Shown: positions 26,078-35,436, counted from the first letter of the stretch. The stretch is DNA of 63,721 bases from Oceanobacillus neutriphilus (GCF_014645515.1 NZ_BMLW01000021.1:1-63721), one strand, 5' to 3'. A program made the numbers and translations. The notes: generated by a model not told the origin, from the sequence alone.

Positions 26078-26635
26078 TTGAATCAAGTTTTATTAATTAT
26101 TGATGCACAGCAGGAATTATTGGATGGAAATTTTGAAAGGTGTGCAGTGTTTCAAAAAACACAGCTTATTACTACTATTAATCTGGTAATTGAAAAAGCA
26201 AGAAATACAGCTGTACCAGTTGTATTTGTAAGAGATTTAGATGTCAGTGAAGGAAAAGGAAGCGGGTTTGAAATTCATCGGGAAATTAATGCTCCGGCAG
26301 CAGCAGAAATTTTTGATAAATCTGCGACAAATGCTTTTTTTGGAACAGGTCTGGCAGAATATCTAAAGCTTCATCAAATAAAACATATTGTTATGATGGG
26401 CTGTGAAACGCAGCATTGCATAGACAGTGCTGTTCGAACAGCGACTGTTAACGGGTTTGATGTCACATTAGTCGGAGATGGTCACTCAACCCTTGGTAAT
26501 GATATCTTAAGCCAGGAGCAGATTATAAAGCATCATAACCAAATACTTCATGGGCATTACAATGTTGATCATTTTTCAATTGTGAGAAATGCATCTGAAG
26601 ATTTATTTTGTCCCACACATGATACGTACAGATAG
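26078..26635 (+). CDS. Isochorismatase-type cysteine hydrolase
   Basis: A 185-residue alpha/beta hydrolase of the isochorismatase/nicotinamidase superfamily. The catalytic triad is readable: Asp in LIIDAQQEL near residue 8, Lys in FDKSATNAFFGTGL near 80, and Cys in MMGCETQHCIDS near 108. The cis-peptide motif GCETQ fits the family. TTG start seven bases after AAGGGG. Members hydrolyse amides such as N-carbamoylsarcosine, nicotinamide or hydantoin-derived compounds; the substrate cannot be told. Confidence 0.85.
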   Translation: MNQVLLIIDAQQELLDGNFERCAVFQKTQLITTINLVIEKARNTAVPVVFVRDLDVSEGKGSGFEIHREINAPAAAEIFDKSATNAFFGTGLAEYLKLHQIKHIVMMGCETQHCIDSAVRTATVNGFDVTLVGDGHSTLGNDILSQEQIIKHHNQILHGHYNVDHFSIVRNASEDLFCPTHDTYR

Positions 26636-26638
26636 CGC

Positions 26639-26668
26639 AAAAGCAGTGCAGTTTTGTACTGCTTTTTC
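26639..26668 (+). terminator. Terminator after the isochorismatase-type gene
   Basis: AAAAGCAGTGCA pairs with GTACTGCTTTTT with minor mispairing. It starts right after the stop codon. Confidence 0.75.
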
Positions 26669-26830
26669 TATTGCATATAACATTTCCTAAGAGTGATTTA
26701 TACCTTGAGTAGACAGTCTTATATCTGACTTCCCTTTATATTCCATTTATACTATAATAAATTTATTGAATAAAAGAAAAGGGTAAAATGATTGTTAGCT
26801 ATGAAAGTAATCGTTTTACCTTTTTCCAGT

Positions 26831-27304
26831 TCAGGTTTCTTTAATAAATACTTCTCCTGCTGCATTTTTCTCTGCATCCCAGACAGTGTGAATTTCAAAT
26901 GTGCCAGGTTTAAAAAATAAATCAAATCGTAGTTTGATATCATTTTGCATCGGCAGATTTTTGGCTTCGTTGATATTAATCCAATGCAGTGTGCCTTCTG
27001 GAGGATTTTTCTGTAGTTCTCCTTTAAAATCCTTTGTCCAGTAGTTCATCATAATATACCGGTCTTTTGCAACGGTATTAACAAATTCGGAAATACCTTT
27101 AAAGACCAGGTTGGTTACATCCAATCCGGTTTCTTCTTTTACTTCGCGGATAGCTCCGTCAACAAAACTCTCCGGGAATTCTACCTTTCCACCCGGCGGG
27201 ATAAATCCCTTAAAGTTATCGTGCTGCCGATCCAACAATAAAACTTTATCTTCATTCTGGATTATCACGACGGTCCAGAATTTGTAATTAATATTTTGTT
27301 CCAT
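26831..27304 (-). CDS. NUDIX hydrolase (MutT-like)
   Basis: A 157-residue NUDIX protein. The Nudix box runs from about 38 to 60 (GGKVEFPESF, then REVKEETGL) with all the expected Gly, Arg and Glu residues. Such enzymes hydrolyse nucleoside diphosphate derivatives; the length and the ILLDRQHDN-type start recall 8-oxo-dGTPases, but specificity cannot be read. ATG at 27304 with GGAGGCGTG six bases upstream. Monocistronic. Confidence 0.87.
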   Translation of the reverse strand: MEQNINYKFWTVVIIQNEDKVLLLDRQHDNFKGFIPPGGKVEFPESFVDGAIREVKEETGLDVTNLVFKGISEFVNTVAKDRYIMMNYWTKDFKGELQKNPPEGTLHWININEAKNLPMQNDIKLRFDLFFKPGTFEIHTVWDAEKNAAGEVFIKET

Positions 27305-27501
27305 GACACGCCTCCATTGAAAATTTGCATTATGTATGTAAAATTTTTATGATATATCACAGAGTATCACCAGTGAAAAACCTGTTTTAATAGAGAGAAA
27401 ACGAAAACTTTGCTTTATAATTATTAATATTAGCATTGAATAAAGCTATCATCTACTGAAAGAGTTTTAAAAATTAAAAAATATTTTTATAGGAGCGGCT
27501 T

Positions 27502-28242
27502 ATGTTAGATCAATACTTACCATATATAGAACAATTACCTGATTCCAGAGAATTAAGACGTGATGATTTGATTCATCCTGATTTTCTTATAGAAAAAGAA
27601 AATAATTTGGAAATATATTATGCCCCTCATAATGAATATATAAATGATCAAGCAGAGATTGTGATTGTTGGAATTACTCCTGGCTGGACACAAATGAAGA
27701 AGGCATTTGAGACTTTTGTTGCTTTGAAAGCAGCAAATCTGAGTGTAGGCAGAATTCTTGAAGTAACGAAAAAGGAAGCAAGTTTTTCGGGTACAATGAG
27801 ATTGAATTTAATACATATGTTAGATGAAATCAAGCTGCATGATGCTCTTGGATTACCTGGTACAGCATGTATCTTTGAAAATAGCCGGCCTATATTACAT
27901 ACAACATCAATGATTAAGTATCCGGTTTTTTACAAAGGTAAAAATTATACTGGCCATCAACCAAAAATTAAGAATAGCCCACTTCTGTCAAAATACGCAT
28001 ATGACGGGTTTGCTGATGAAATCAACTCGTTGCCTCCATCCTCGCTATTAATTCCTTTAGGCAAAACAGTAGATGCCATTATAGATGAATTAAAGCAGGA
28101 GGGAAGAATTAATCAGGTTTGTCTGAAAGATTTCCCTCATCCATCAGGAGCGAATGGGCATAGAATGAAGGAATTTAATAAACAAAAAAATACGCTGACC
28201 GAAATGGTTGATTCTTGGAAGCAGAATAGAAGCGAGATGTAG
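27502..28242 (+). CDS. Uracil-DNA-glycosylase-superfamily protein
   Basis: A 246-residue protein with the outline of the UDG superfamily. IVIVGITPGWTQM near residue 54 sits where the GxDPG-like motif A of UDGs lies, and FPHPSGANGHR near 215 resembles the catalytic-site motif HPSx of motif B. Between them the fold is not obvious. It may be a DNA repair glycosylase or a family member without known activity. ATG at 27502 with AGGAGCGG ahead; it stands alone. Confidence 0.7.
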   Translation: MLDQYLPYIEQLPDSRELRRDDLIHPDFLIEKENNLEIYYAPHNEYINDQAEIVIVGITPGWTQMKKAFETFVALKAANLSVGRILEVTKKEASFSGTMRLNLIHMLDEIKLHDALGLPGTACIFENSRPILHTTSMIKYPVFYKGKNYTGHQPKIKNSPLLSKYAYDGFADEINSLPPSSLLIPLGKTVDAIIDELKQEGRINQVCLKDFPHPSGANGHRMKEFNKQKNTLTEMVDSWKQNRSEM

Positions 28243-28334
28243 TTATAATGCAACGTGGCAGTAGTAAACTTCAATGTGTGAACATTTTATGATAAGTATT
28301 GAACGAAAAAAGTGGTTAATAGGAGGCATAAATT

Positions 28335-28385
28335 ATGACAAAAATAATTATAGAGGATAGTATAATAAATGAAATACCAATTTAA
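28335..28385 (+). CDS. Short ORF with strong ribosome site
   Basis: Sixteen codons (MTKIIIEDSIINEIPI) preceded by AGGAGG at the right distance. It lies 107 bases before the MocR regulator. It could be a leader peptide or, as likely, the surviving start of a deleted gene. Confidence 0.25.
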   Translation: MTKIIIEDSIINEIPI

Positions 28386-28492
28386 TTATAATACGAAACG
28401 GAAAGCAAGCAATTGGTTTGAAAAATATCTTAGTTAGTATCTGATGGAGGATACAAGCACATTTAAATCTACGACACAATTGAGGAATTCAT

Positions 28493-29947
28493 ATGAACTT
28501 TAAACTGGACCGTTCAGTCAAAACACCACTATACAAACAAATAGCAGCGTATATCGAAAACGGGATTTCTACGGGTGAATTTTCTCCGGACACTGCGCTG
28601 CCTTCAGAACGCCAGCTGGCAAAAGAACTCCAGGTTAACCGCAGTACAGTAGTGGCCGCTTATGATGAGCTGCAATCGATAGGCATTGTTGAAAGAAGAA
28701 AAGGCAGCGGAACACATATCAGTACAGATATCTGGGGAATTTCCGATAAAAGGATTCCTAATTGGGGAAGGTATGTGGAGGATGGATCGTTTCTTCCTAA
28801 TCTGCCATTAGTTCAAAAAATAAGAACCGAAACCCAAAATAATGACATGATAAATATGGCAAGCGGGGAATTAGCAGCTGACTTATTTCCAGCAGAACAG
28901 TTTCATTCTATTTTTAAAGAGAAGCCTTTTACAGAGCATCTGGGTTATGATCACCCTCAAGGAAATATCCGCTTGCGAGAAACTATTTCCAAGCACCTTT
29001 ATGGATATAAAGGCATTTCTAACGATGTAGAATCTATCCTGATTACATCCGGAGCGCAGCAGGCACTTCACTTAATCGTACAATGTTTACTGAAGCCGGG
29101 AGATGCAGTAGCGATAGAGGATCCGTCCTATGCTTATTCATTGCCCTTATTTAAATCAGCAGGTTTACGTTCCTATTTATTAAAAAGTGATGAATATGGG
29201 ATCAACCCTGAGAATATAATTGAATTGCATAAAAAACACCGTATCCGGATGTTGTTTATTAATCCTGATTTTCAAAATCCGACCGGTGTGCAGATGCCCT
29301 TAAGCAGACGAAAGAGAATATTAGAGATTTCATCTGAGTACGGCATCCCTGTTGTAGAGGATGATCCATATAGTATTACTGCATTTAATGGAAATATAGC
29401 TTCTTCCTTAAAACGGATGGATAATAACGGAAATGTATTATATATCAGTTCCCTATCCAAAATTGTCGCTTCCGGATTACGGATCGGCTGGATTGTCGGA
29501 CCGGAAAAAGTAATCCAGCGTTTAGCTGATGCAAAGCAGCAGATTGATTTCGGACACAGTATTTTTCCGCAGTGGGTGGCGAATGAGTTTATCGGTTCTT
29601 TAGAATTTGATGAACATATTCATAAGGTTAGGCAGCAGCTGGAAGCGCGCAGAAAGCAATTATCAAAAGCGCTTATTCATTTTTTAGGAGATAAGGTGGA
29701 ATTTATAGAGCCAAATGGCGGGATTCATTTATGGTGTAAACTGAAAGAACCAGTTGATGAGTTTCAATTGCTGAATGAATCCCTGAAGAGAGGGCTTGCT
29801 TTTGTTCCCGGCTCTATTTTTGGTGAAAGTAAAGGGTTTGTCCGTTTTACTTATGGCAGAAGTACCTCCCCAGATATTTGGGAAGGGATATCCAGATTCG
29901 CTGAAGCTCTCAAGCATTTGCATAAAAATAACCTATCCAATTCGTAA
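28493..29947 (+). CDS. MocR/GabR-type PLP-dependent regulator
   Basis: A 484-residue fusion of an N-terminal GntR-type winged helix (residues 1-75: SERQLAKELQVNRSTVVAAY near 41) and a C-terminal aspartate-aminotransferase-like domain (about 110-480). The PLP-binding Lys is in YISSLSKIVASGLRIGW near 320. Such proteins activate or repress genes for GABA, pyridoxal, taurine or D-amino acids. No target gene adjoins it, so the function is open. A weakly spaced ribosome site (TTGAGGAATTC) precedes the ATG. Confidence 0.87.
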   Translation: MNFKLDRSVKTPLYKQIAAYIENGISTGEFSPDTALPSERQLAKELQVNRSTVVAAYDELQSIGIVERRKGSGTHISTDIWGISDKRIPNWGRYVEDGSFLPNLPLVQKIRTETQNNDMINMASGELAADLFPAEQFHSIFKEKPFTEHLGYDHPQGNIRLRETISKHLYGYKGISNDVESILITSGAQQALHLIVQCLLKPGDAVAIEDPSYAYSLPLFKSAGLRSYLLKSDEYGINPENIIELHKKHRIRMLFINPDFQNPTGVQMPLSRRKRILEISSEYGIPVVEDDPYSITAFNGNIASSLKRMDNNGNVLYISSLSKIVASGLRIGWIVGPEKVIQRLADAKQQIDFGHSIFPQWVANEFIGSLEFDEHIHKVRQQLEARRKQLSKALIHFLGDKVEFIEPNGGIHLWCKLKEPVDEFQLLNESLKRGLAFVPGSIFGESKGFVRFTYGRSTSPDIWEGISRFAEALKHLHKNNLSNS

Positions 29948-29968
29948 AGTGGATGGGCTATTTTTATG
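29921..29968 (+). terminator. Terminator overlapping the MocR gene end
   Basis: CATAAAAATAACCTATCCA pairs, with small mismatches, with TGGATGGGCTATTTTTATG. The 5' arm lies in the last codons of the gene. Confidence 0.7.
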
Positions 29969-30099
29969 CAAATTGGATGGCATTATTTTTCGGATATACG
30001 ATATAATTAAAGTTAGGATAAATTTGAATTTTATTAGCAAGTAATGCTGTATCCTATTAAATCGGGAAATACAGCTTATTAGGGAGTTGGAATTTAGAA

Positions 30100-30549
30100 A
30101 TGACATGGACTTTTGTATTAATCATAATAGCAGGAATTATAGTGAAATTTTTAACCAGTCCGCCAAGTGCTTTGGTTGGGTGGTTCTTAGATAAATTTGA
30201 GTTACATCCAAAAATCGATGCAGCAGAAAGTACTGTATTATTTGATGGAGAATACTTGGATGAAGACGAAAAAAGCAGGTTTATAGATTCTTTTAATAAG
30301 GCTCAATTCTTAAACAAGAATCATATCTTTCCTGGAAAGGAAGAATTATTTCTCCATCCCGAAACAAATATAACACCATATATTGTTCATTTTAAAAAGA
30401 AAAATAAAGAAATGACGTTCCATGTTTTCAGCTATGAAAATCATGTAGATGTAGTAAAACAATGGAAGAAAAAAATGGCTTCCTACACAATTAATTCCGA
30501 GTATCTGCAACAGGATGTTTTGGCGGATAGCAAGCCGCACAATGTCTGA
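30100..30549 (+). CDS. YfmQ-like protein
   Basis: A 149-residue protein with one N-terminal membrane helix (TWTFVLIIIAGIIVKFL, residues 2-18) and a cytoplasmic or surface domain of about 125 residues. Length and the start pattern FLTSPPSALVGWFLDKFELHPKI (core GWFLDKFELH) resemble B. subtilis YfmQ, of unknown function. Ribosome site TTAGGGAG precedes the ATG. Confidence 0.6.
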   Translation: MTWTFVLIIIAGIIVKFLTSPPSALVGWFLDKFELHPKIDAAESTVLFDGEYLDEDEKSRFIDSFNKAQFLNKNHIFPGKEELFLHPETNITPYIVHFKKKNKEMTFHVFSYENHVDVVKQWKKKMASYTINSEYLQQDVLADSKPHNV

Positions 30550-30606
30550 GACTGCATGAATAAAGCTGTATAAACTATTTAAATTTTGAAAGGTGGGGAA
30601 TGGAAC

Positions 30607-30795
30607 ATGATGAACGTCCTTATCATAGTGGTTATTGTTGTATGTATTCTTGCGTTGATTGGAACGCTTCTTGTCACAAGAATGCTTGATGACAATTATG
30701 AACGAAAGAAAAGCTTCTCAAGTCTTTCTTATATTTATTTCCTCGGTCTGCCTGCGATTATTATAGCTTCGGTTCTTATATGGGTTTTTATCTAG
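30607..30795 (+). CDS. Small two-helix membrane protein
   Basis: A 62-residue protein made of two membrane helices (VLIIVVIVVCILALIGTLL and YFLGLPAIIIASVLIWVFI) joined by a charged linker (DDNYERKKSF). The start is taken at the ATG at 30607, about eight bases after GGTGGGG; a second ATG follows directly. Not recognised. It probably shares a transcript with the YfmQ-like gene. Confidence 0.55.
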   Translation: MMNVLIIVVIVVCILALIGTLLVTRMLDDNYERKKSFSSLSYIYFLGLPAIIIASVLIWVFI

Positions 30796-30830
30796 CATCT
30801 TACTTAAAGTTTCAGATTGGATATATACTT

Positions 30831-30876
30831 AGCAATAGAACTTCCTATTTAATAGAAGTTCTATTGCTGTTTTATT
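30831..30876 (+). terminator. Terminator after the small membrane protein gene
   Basis: Perfect arms AGCAATAGAACTTC and GAAGTTCTATTGCT around a ten-base loop, followed by GTTTTATT. It can also serve the convergent gene at 30929. Confidence 0.85.
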
Positions 30877-30928
30877 GACTTCTTTGCAAATACTTTCTCT
30901 CACTTACATAAGAGTAAACGTTATTTTT

Positions 30929-31318
30929 CTAATATTGAAGGTTTTCTTCATTGAAAAATGCTTTTTTTACATAAATTGTATAAGCTAAAACAACCATTGA
31001 AAAAATCATATTACCTATATAGAGCTGGTCAAATGGATTGCTTATGAGTAAAGAGCTGATTGCTCCAAAAACAGCTGAATAAGTTATCATCGTCCAAAAA
31101 CCCCATTTTTTCGTGCGGAAATAACCATAGATCATCACTAATGAAAATAAAGCTACGATAACTCTTGTTAACCGTTCAGGCATATTCGGAAGTCCGAATC
31201 TTTCAGCTACGCCAATTGAATTAGCACCCGCGTCATAAAAAATAGCTGTAAATAATAAAACGGCCGCACCAAATATATAGAAATAACTGATTAATGTAAC
31301 CCCTAAAGGTCTGTTCAT
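30929..31318 (-). CDS. Four-helix membrane protein, unknown function
   Basis: A 129-residue protein with four predicted membrane segments (for example LISYFYIFGAAVLLFTAIFY near residue 8 and MIFSMVVLAYTIYV near the end). I start it at the ATG at 31318, four bases after GGAGGGTGT; the ATG five codons earlier overlaps that site. No family recognised. Confidence 0.55.
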   Translation of the reverse strand: MNRPLGVTLISYFYIFGAAVLLFTAIFYDAGANSIGVAERFGLPNMPERLTRVIVALFSLVMIYGYFRTKKWGFWTMITYSAVFGAISSLLISNPFDQLYIGNMIFSMVVLAYTIYVKKAFFNEENLQY

Positions 31319-31626
31319 TGTTACACCCTCCATACATCGTCTTTAAAGAAGTGCTGCCATTCTTATGTTCCTTTAGTTAAAGGGATGCCTAGTTTATAAA
31401 TTTAGATAATTTTAGTGTATCATAGGTTTCTATGTTTTGTATCCGTTTTATTTAATAGTCCATTTCCATTCTGGTGCTAAGCGATGATACATTATACGCT
31501 AAAGAAATCTTTTTAAAGTTTTTTCAATGCAAAAATAATAAATTCATCCCATCTGAAAGTTGCTTATGTAAGTGATTATTCGCTATCATAAAAGAATAAA
31601 CAGAATGAAAGTGAGAGGAATAAAAA
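31319..31626. other. Intergenic region with a promoter for the D-cysteine desulfhydrase gene
   Basis: About 308 bases of divergent spacer. TTGCTT (31560-31565) and TATCAT (31584-31589), 18 bases apart, form a plausible SigA promoter for the downstream gene, with GAGAGGAA as its ribosome site. Nothing else was recognised. Confidence 0.45.
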
Positions 31627-32601
31627 ATGCGTAAACTAAATATTGCTAATCTGGATACACCAATAAAAAAACTGGAAAAACTAAGCAATCAGCTGGGGAA
31701 AAATATCTTTATAAAGCGTGATGATTTTACAGGTATTGAAGTCTCCGGCAACAAAGTAAGAAAGCTGGAGTATATCATCGCCTATGCTCTGGATAATGAC
31801 TACGATGCCATTATTACAACAGGAGCTATTCAATCAAATCATGCCCGGGCTACTGCTGCTGTCTGTGCAATGATGGATTTAGACTGCCACCTGGTACTTA
31901 GAGGCGAAGTAAAGGAATATGAAGGGAATCTATTTCAGGACGATATGCTTGGAGCAAATGTAAATATTATCCCTCCCAGTGCATCAAGGGAAAAGGCGAT
32001 GGAGGAGCTGAAACAAAAGCTGGAATCTCAAAAGAAAAAAGTATTGATTATTCCGGTTGGTGCATCCAATGCAATCGGTTCTTACGGTTATATTAATTGC
32101 TATAACGAAATTATAAAGCAGGAAGTAGAGATGGGGGTTCATTTTGATTCTATCAACCTCGCAATTGGATCGGGCGGAACTTATGCAGGGCTCTGGTACG
32201 CAAATGAAGAGGCAGACATCAGAAAGAAAATCATTGGCTATTCTGTTGACCAGATAGCAGAGGTGTTCAAAGAAGATGTTATGAAAATTGTAAATGATTT
32301 GGAAGACACCAACCATCATTTTGATTCTATATCCATTAATGATAACTATATTGGACTTGGCTACGGTCAAGCAACAGATGAAGAACTGGCATTTTATATC
32401 AATGTTGCTAAAAGCGAGGGGATTATTCTTGACCCGGTTTATACAGGAAAGGCTTTTAAAGGATTAGTAACTGAAATAAAAAATGGAAATTATGATGATC
32501 AAGAAAATATTCTTTTCATCCATACTGGAGGACAGCAAGGTTATACAAAAGAGATGAGAGAGAGAATAAAGGATGTTTTAAGAAAGAATGACAGGGTATA
32601 A
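31627..32601 (+). CDS. D-cysteine desulfhydrase / ACC deaminase family enzyme
   Basis: A 324-residue PLP enzyme of fold type II. The PLP Lys is in SGNKVRKLEYI near residue 45, GAIQSNHARATA near 73 contacts the cofactor, and AIGSGGTYAGLW near 180 is the phosphate-binding glycine loop. Members turn D-cysteine into pyruvate, sulfide and ammonia; true ACC deaminases are close relatives. The D-cysteine reading is preferred on motif resemblance. Monocistronic. Confidence 0.8.
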   Translation: MRKLNIANLDTPIKKLEKLSNQLGKNIFIKRDDFTGIEVSGNKVRKLEYIIAYALDNDYDAIITTGAIQSNHARATAAVCAMMDLDCHLVLRGEVKEYEGNLFQDDMLGANVNIIPPSASREKAMEELKQKLESQKKKVLIIPVGASNAIGSYGYINCYNEIIKQEVEMGVHFDSINLAIGSGGTYAGLWYANEEADIRKKIIGYSVDQIAEVFKEDVMKIVNDLEDTNHHFDSISINDNYIGLGYGQATDEELAFYINVAKSEGIILDPVYTGKAFKGLVTEIKNGNYDDQENILFIHTGGQQGYTKEMRERIKDVLRKNDRV

Positions 32602-32647
32602 TTTTATTTGTAGAAAGCCATGAAAGTGCACGTATAAGCATCCACTT

Positions 32648-32693
32648 AAAAAGACAAAGGGATATTGTGAAAACAGTATTTCTTTGTCTTTTT
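32648..32693 (+). terminator. Terminator after the D-cysteine desulfhydrase gene
   Basis: AAAAAGACAAAG pairs with CTTTGTCTTTTT, extended by partial inner pairing. Confidence 0.8.
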
Positions 32694-32826
32694 GCATCAA
32701 TGTGATGAAGGCATAATTATCTTGAAAATCCGGCGATTTACATGGGTTATACCACTCACTTGGTGTACAATAGAGGCTAGTATGCTGAAGCTGACAGGCA
32801 GGTCTTAAAGATGGAGGTAAAATAAA

Positions 32827-33744
32827 TTGAGAATTTGCAAAGAAAATAAACATGGCATTTTAATCAAAACACCTGAACTATTTGATTTTAAGACAAATTT
32901 AAATTATTTACAGAGAAACCCGAATGAATGCATGTATGAGGTAGGGGAAGATAAAATTATACGGGTGATTGAAATAAATCAACTGCGTACATTAGTATGT
33001 ATCAGTGAAGCAGACAACGAATATTTAGCTGTGGAGTTTTTAGCCGGTGCGAGGCTGGAATCCATGGAAGACAAGGAAGCGATAGTACGCTATGTTGAAG
33101 AGTGGTTTGATTTTGAAACCGATCTTATACCCTTTTATAAAATGGGAAGCAAGGATCCATTGCTGGAGCAGGCTATTGAAAGATTTTATGGTCTTCGGAT
33201 TATAGGGTTACATGATTTATTTGAAGCCCTGTGCTGGGGAGTTTTGGGGCAGCAGATTAATCTGACATTTGCGTATACATTAAAACGTCAATTTGTTGAA
33301 AAATTCGGTGAGACCTTGGAGTATAAAGGGAAAAAGTATTGGATTTTCCCTTCATTTGATAAAATTTCTGGATTAAGTCCGGAAGATATGTCTGACATTA
33401 AAATGACAAAGAAGAAAAGGGAATATGTTATCGATATCGCTAAGTTGATGGCAAAGGGAGATTTAACAAAAGAAAAATTGCTGCATTTCGATGACTTGAA
33501 GCAGGCCGAAAGGGAGTTGACCCGAATTCGGGGAATCGGTCCATGGACTGCTAACTATGTGTTAATGCGTTGTCTGCGTTATCCGGATGCTTTTCCTATT
33601 GATGATGCAGGATTGATTAATGCTATTAAACTGGTAACGGGAATGGAGCGGAAGCCAACCAAGGAAGAAATCAGAGAATGGGCATCAGCATGGAAAAACT
33701 GGGAGTCATACGCCACATTTTATTTATGGAGAATGTTGTATTAA
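32827..33744 (+). CDS. alkA: DNA-3-methyladenine glycosylase II
   Basis: A 305-residue base-excision repair enzyme. The helix-hairpin-helix and GPD region (LTRIRGIGPWTANYVLMR at about 228-245, then the catalytic Asp in FPIDDAGL near 258) is clear, and EALCWGVLGQQINLTFAYTL near 140 is the AlkA substrate-pocket motif (core GVLGQQINL). It removes alkylated purines. TTG start seven bases after GGAGGT. No Ada-type regulator adjoins. Confidence 0.88.
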   Translation: MRICKENKHGILIKTPELFDFKTNLNYLQRNPNECMYEVGEDKIIRVIEINQLRTLVCISEADNEYLAVEFLAGARLESMEDKEAIVRYVEEWFDFETDLIPFYKMGSKDPLLEQAIERFYGLRIIGLHDLFEALCWGVLGQQINLTFAYTLKRQFVEKFGETLEYKGKKYWIFPSFDKISGLSPEDMSDIKMTKKKREYVIDIAKLMAKGDLTKEKLLHFDDLKQAERELTRIRGIGPWTANYVLMRCLRYPDAFPIDDAGLINAIKLVTGMERKPTKEEIREWASAWKNWESYATFYLWRMLY

Positions 33745-33808
33745 ATAGTATAAGTTTGTTGATCCAGTAAGCAGGATTAACCCAAATTATGAAAGGGTGC
33801 AAATTTAA

Positions 33809-34550
33809 ATGGTAAAAGTAATTCAACCAAAGTCTTTTTTCTTTAAAGGCGGCGAAAGAGCTGTTTTGTTATTACATTCATTTACCAGCAGTACAGTCGA
33901 TGTGAGGAAGCTGGGCAGGTTCCTGAACAAGGAAAATTATACTTGCTTTGCACCCTTATATAAAGGTCACGGATTATCTGCAGAACAACTAATTCTTACG
34001 GGGCCTGATGATTGGCAGGAAAGCGTCGAAGCAGGGTATCATTTTTTTTAAGAATGAGGGCTATCAGAATATCGCTGTCATTGGAATATCGTTAGGCGGA
34101 ATTTTAGCTTTAAATGCAGGACAAAAATGGAACGTTACTGGTATTGTTACCATGTCAGCTCCATATAAAAGAGAGATAAATGCATTAAAACGCCGTGTCC
34201 AAAGGTACGCACGAACGTATAAACAGCTGGAAGGAAAATCGGAACAGCAGATTTCTTATGAAATAAATAACTTAGAAGGATCTTCATTAGATAGTTTAAT
34301 AAAACTTAAGAATCACATTGATTTTACTATGGCAGAATTATCAAAAATTAATAAGCCGATCAGTATTCTTTACGGCGAGCTGGACGAGCCTTTATATAAA
34401 GAAAGTGCAGATTATATCTATCGAAATGTGTCTTCCCAAAATAAAATTGTGAAAGGGTATTCCGATTCAAGACATATAATGCTGGCAGATAAGGATCAGG
34501 AACAAATTCAAGCGGATATTTTATTGTTTTTGAATAATTTAAAATGGTGA
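33809..34550 (+). pseudogene. est: Est30-type carboxylesterase with a frameshift
   Basis: The first frame (33809-34051) codes for about 80 residues beginning [20 protein letters not shown] and containing LLLHSFTSS and GPDDWQESV. The second frame resumes at [19 protein letters not shown] and runs to 34550. Together they cover the full length (about 247 residues) of Bacillaceae carboxylesterases of the Est30 type, with nucleophile Ser in GISLGG and late His in SRHIML. The frames meet at a run of eight T (34032-34039); seven T would give one open frame. Real mutation, slippage site or read error cannot be told apart. The oxyanion HG of relatives reads HS. Confidence 0.75.
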
Positions 34551-34605
34551 TAGAATCATATATTAATGGAATGAATTATTATCTCTCTGGAATTTTAGAT
34601 GCAAA

Positions 34606-35067
34606 CTATATTATTTTACCTTTTTTCTTAACATCTGCATCCAGACCTGCTCCAATCGCTACTCCAATACCTAAGCCAATCGGCAAACCTAGTGCAAGAT
34701 TATCGAATAACAGTCCAAAAATGAGGCCTATGGTTAATCCAAGGGACATATATATGCTCAAATAATAATCCTTTGAGACTAACTTATGCTCTTTCAGAAG
34801 ATGAGAACTAATCGATTCAAGCTTCTGACTGTGCTGCTTAAAATCAGCTTTGGTAAATTGATCTGATTTAGCTATCAATTCTGTTATATGTTTTTCTAAA
34901 TCGATAAAATACCGGTAGCATGTTTTACATTCGGATGAGAGTGTATGTAACCTTTGAACCAGCCGGTTACATTTATCAAATTCAAGTTTTCTGGAAGTCT
35001 TTTCTCCTAAGCTGTTTCTTAAATCTTCAATCTTAGTGGTAAGTTTATCAGCACGTGGACTTACCAT
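34606..35067 (-). CDS. Coiled-coil protein with C-terminal glycine-zipper helices
   Basis: A 153-residue protein. Residues 1-105 are helical and charged with three Cys (C33, then two in SECKTCYRYF near 47-50); residues 108-145 are one or two hydrophobic segments full of glycine (TIGLIFGLLF, then LGLPIGLGIGVAIGAGL). ATG at 35067 with AAGGAGG nine bases upstream. Function unknown. It converges on the esterase gene with only 55 bases between. Confidence 0.55.
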   Translation of the reverse strand: MVSPRADKLTTKIEDLRNSLGEKTSRKLEFDKCNRLVQRLHTLSSECKTCYRYFIDLEKHITELIAKSDQFTKADFKQHSQKLESISSHLLKEHKLVSKDYYLSIYMSLGLTIGLIFGLLFDNLALGLPIGLGIGVAIGAGLDADVKKKGKII

Positions 35068-35353
35068 AATGGGTGACCTCCTTCTTATTTTGCCCGTATT
35101 CTAAATAAGAAATCCTCAGATATTTAATGCTGTCCTTTCTATTACAGAAGCACATTATTTTATACAATTATATGCAAAGGAAGTAAATGATGCAAATTTA
35201 TTTTAAAATTTTGACTATATAAAAAGGTTGTGTCCCAGTTTTGATTACAAATCAAACTAATAACCTAATAATCTATTTTTTATTTTCTTCATTTCTTCTT
35301 CACAGCCAGCTTTTATCATCGATTATGTAAAAAAATATAAAAAAATTATGTTT

Positions 35354-35370
35354 GTTCCACATAGAGGAAC
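35354..35370 (+). promoter_or_regulatory. Palindrome GTTCC-N7-GGAAC before the meta operon
   Basis: A perfect 5-base inverted repeat with 7-base centre, about 130 bases before the dmpC start. It resembles the GTTC/GAAC arms found before the other IclR gene at 16943 but with two more central bases. Likely operator for the IclR regulator at the far end of this operon (inference). The gap 35068-35501 holds this, the palindrome at 35416 and the cre-like site at 35468. Confidence 0.45.
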
Positions 35371-35415
35371 TGGGGTATTTTAAATCTATTGATTACACCT
35401 ATAATAGGAATTAAT

Positions 35416-35436
35416 TAATACATCATGCATGTATTA
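35416..35436 (+). promoter_or_regulatory. 8-5-8 palindrome before the meta operon
   Basis: TAATACAT-N5-ATGTATTA, perfect 8-base arms, about 65 bases before the first gene. Its shape is close to the TATTACAT-N5-ATGTAATA site before the diaminopropionate operon (56372), which suggests a GntR/FCD-type regulator. Overlap with a core promoter is likely but no clear -35 and -10 pair stands out. Confidence 0.45.
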
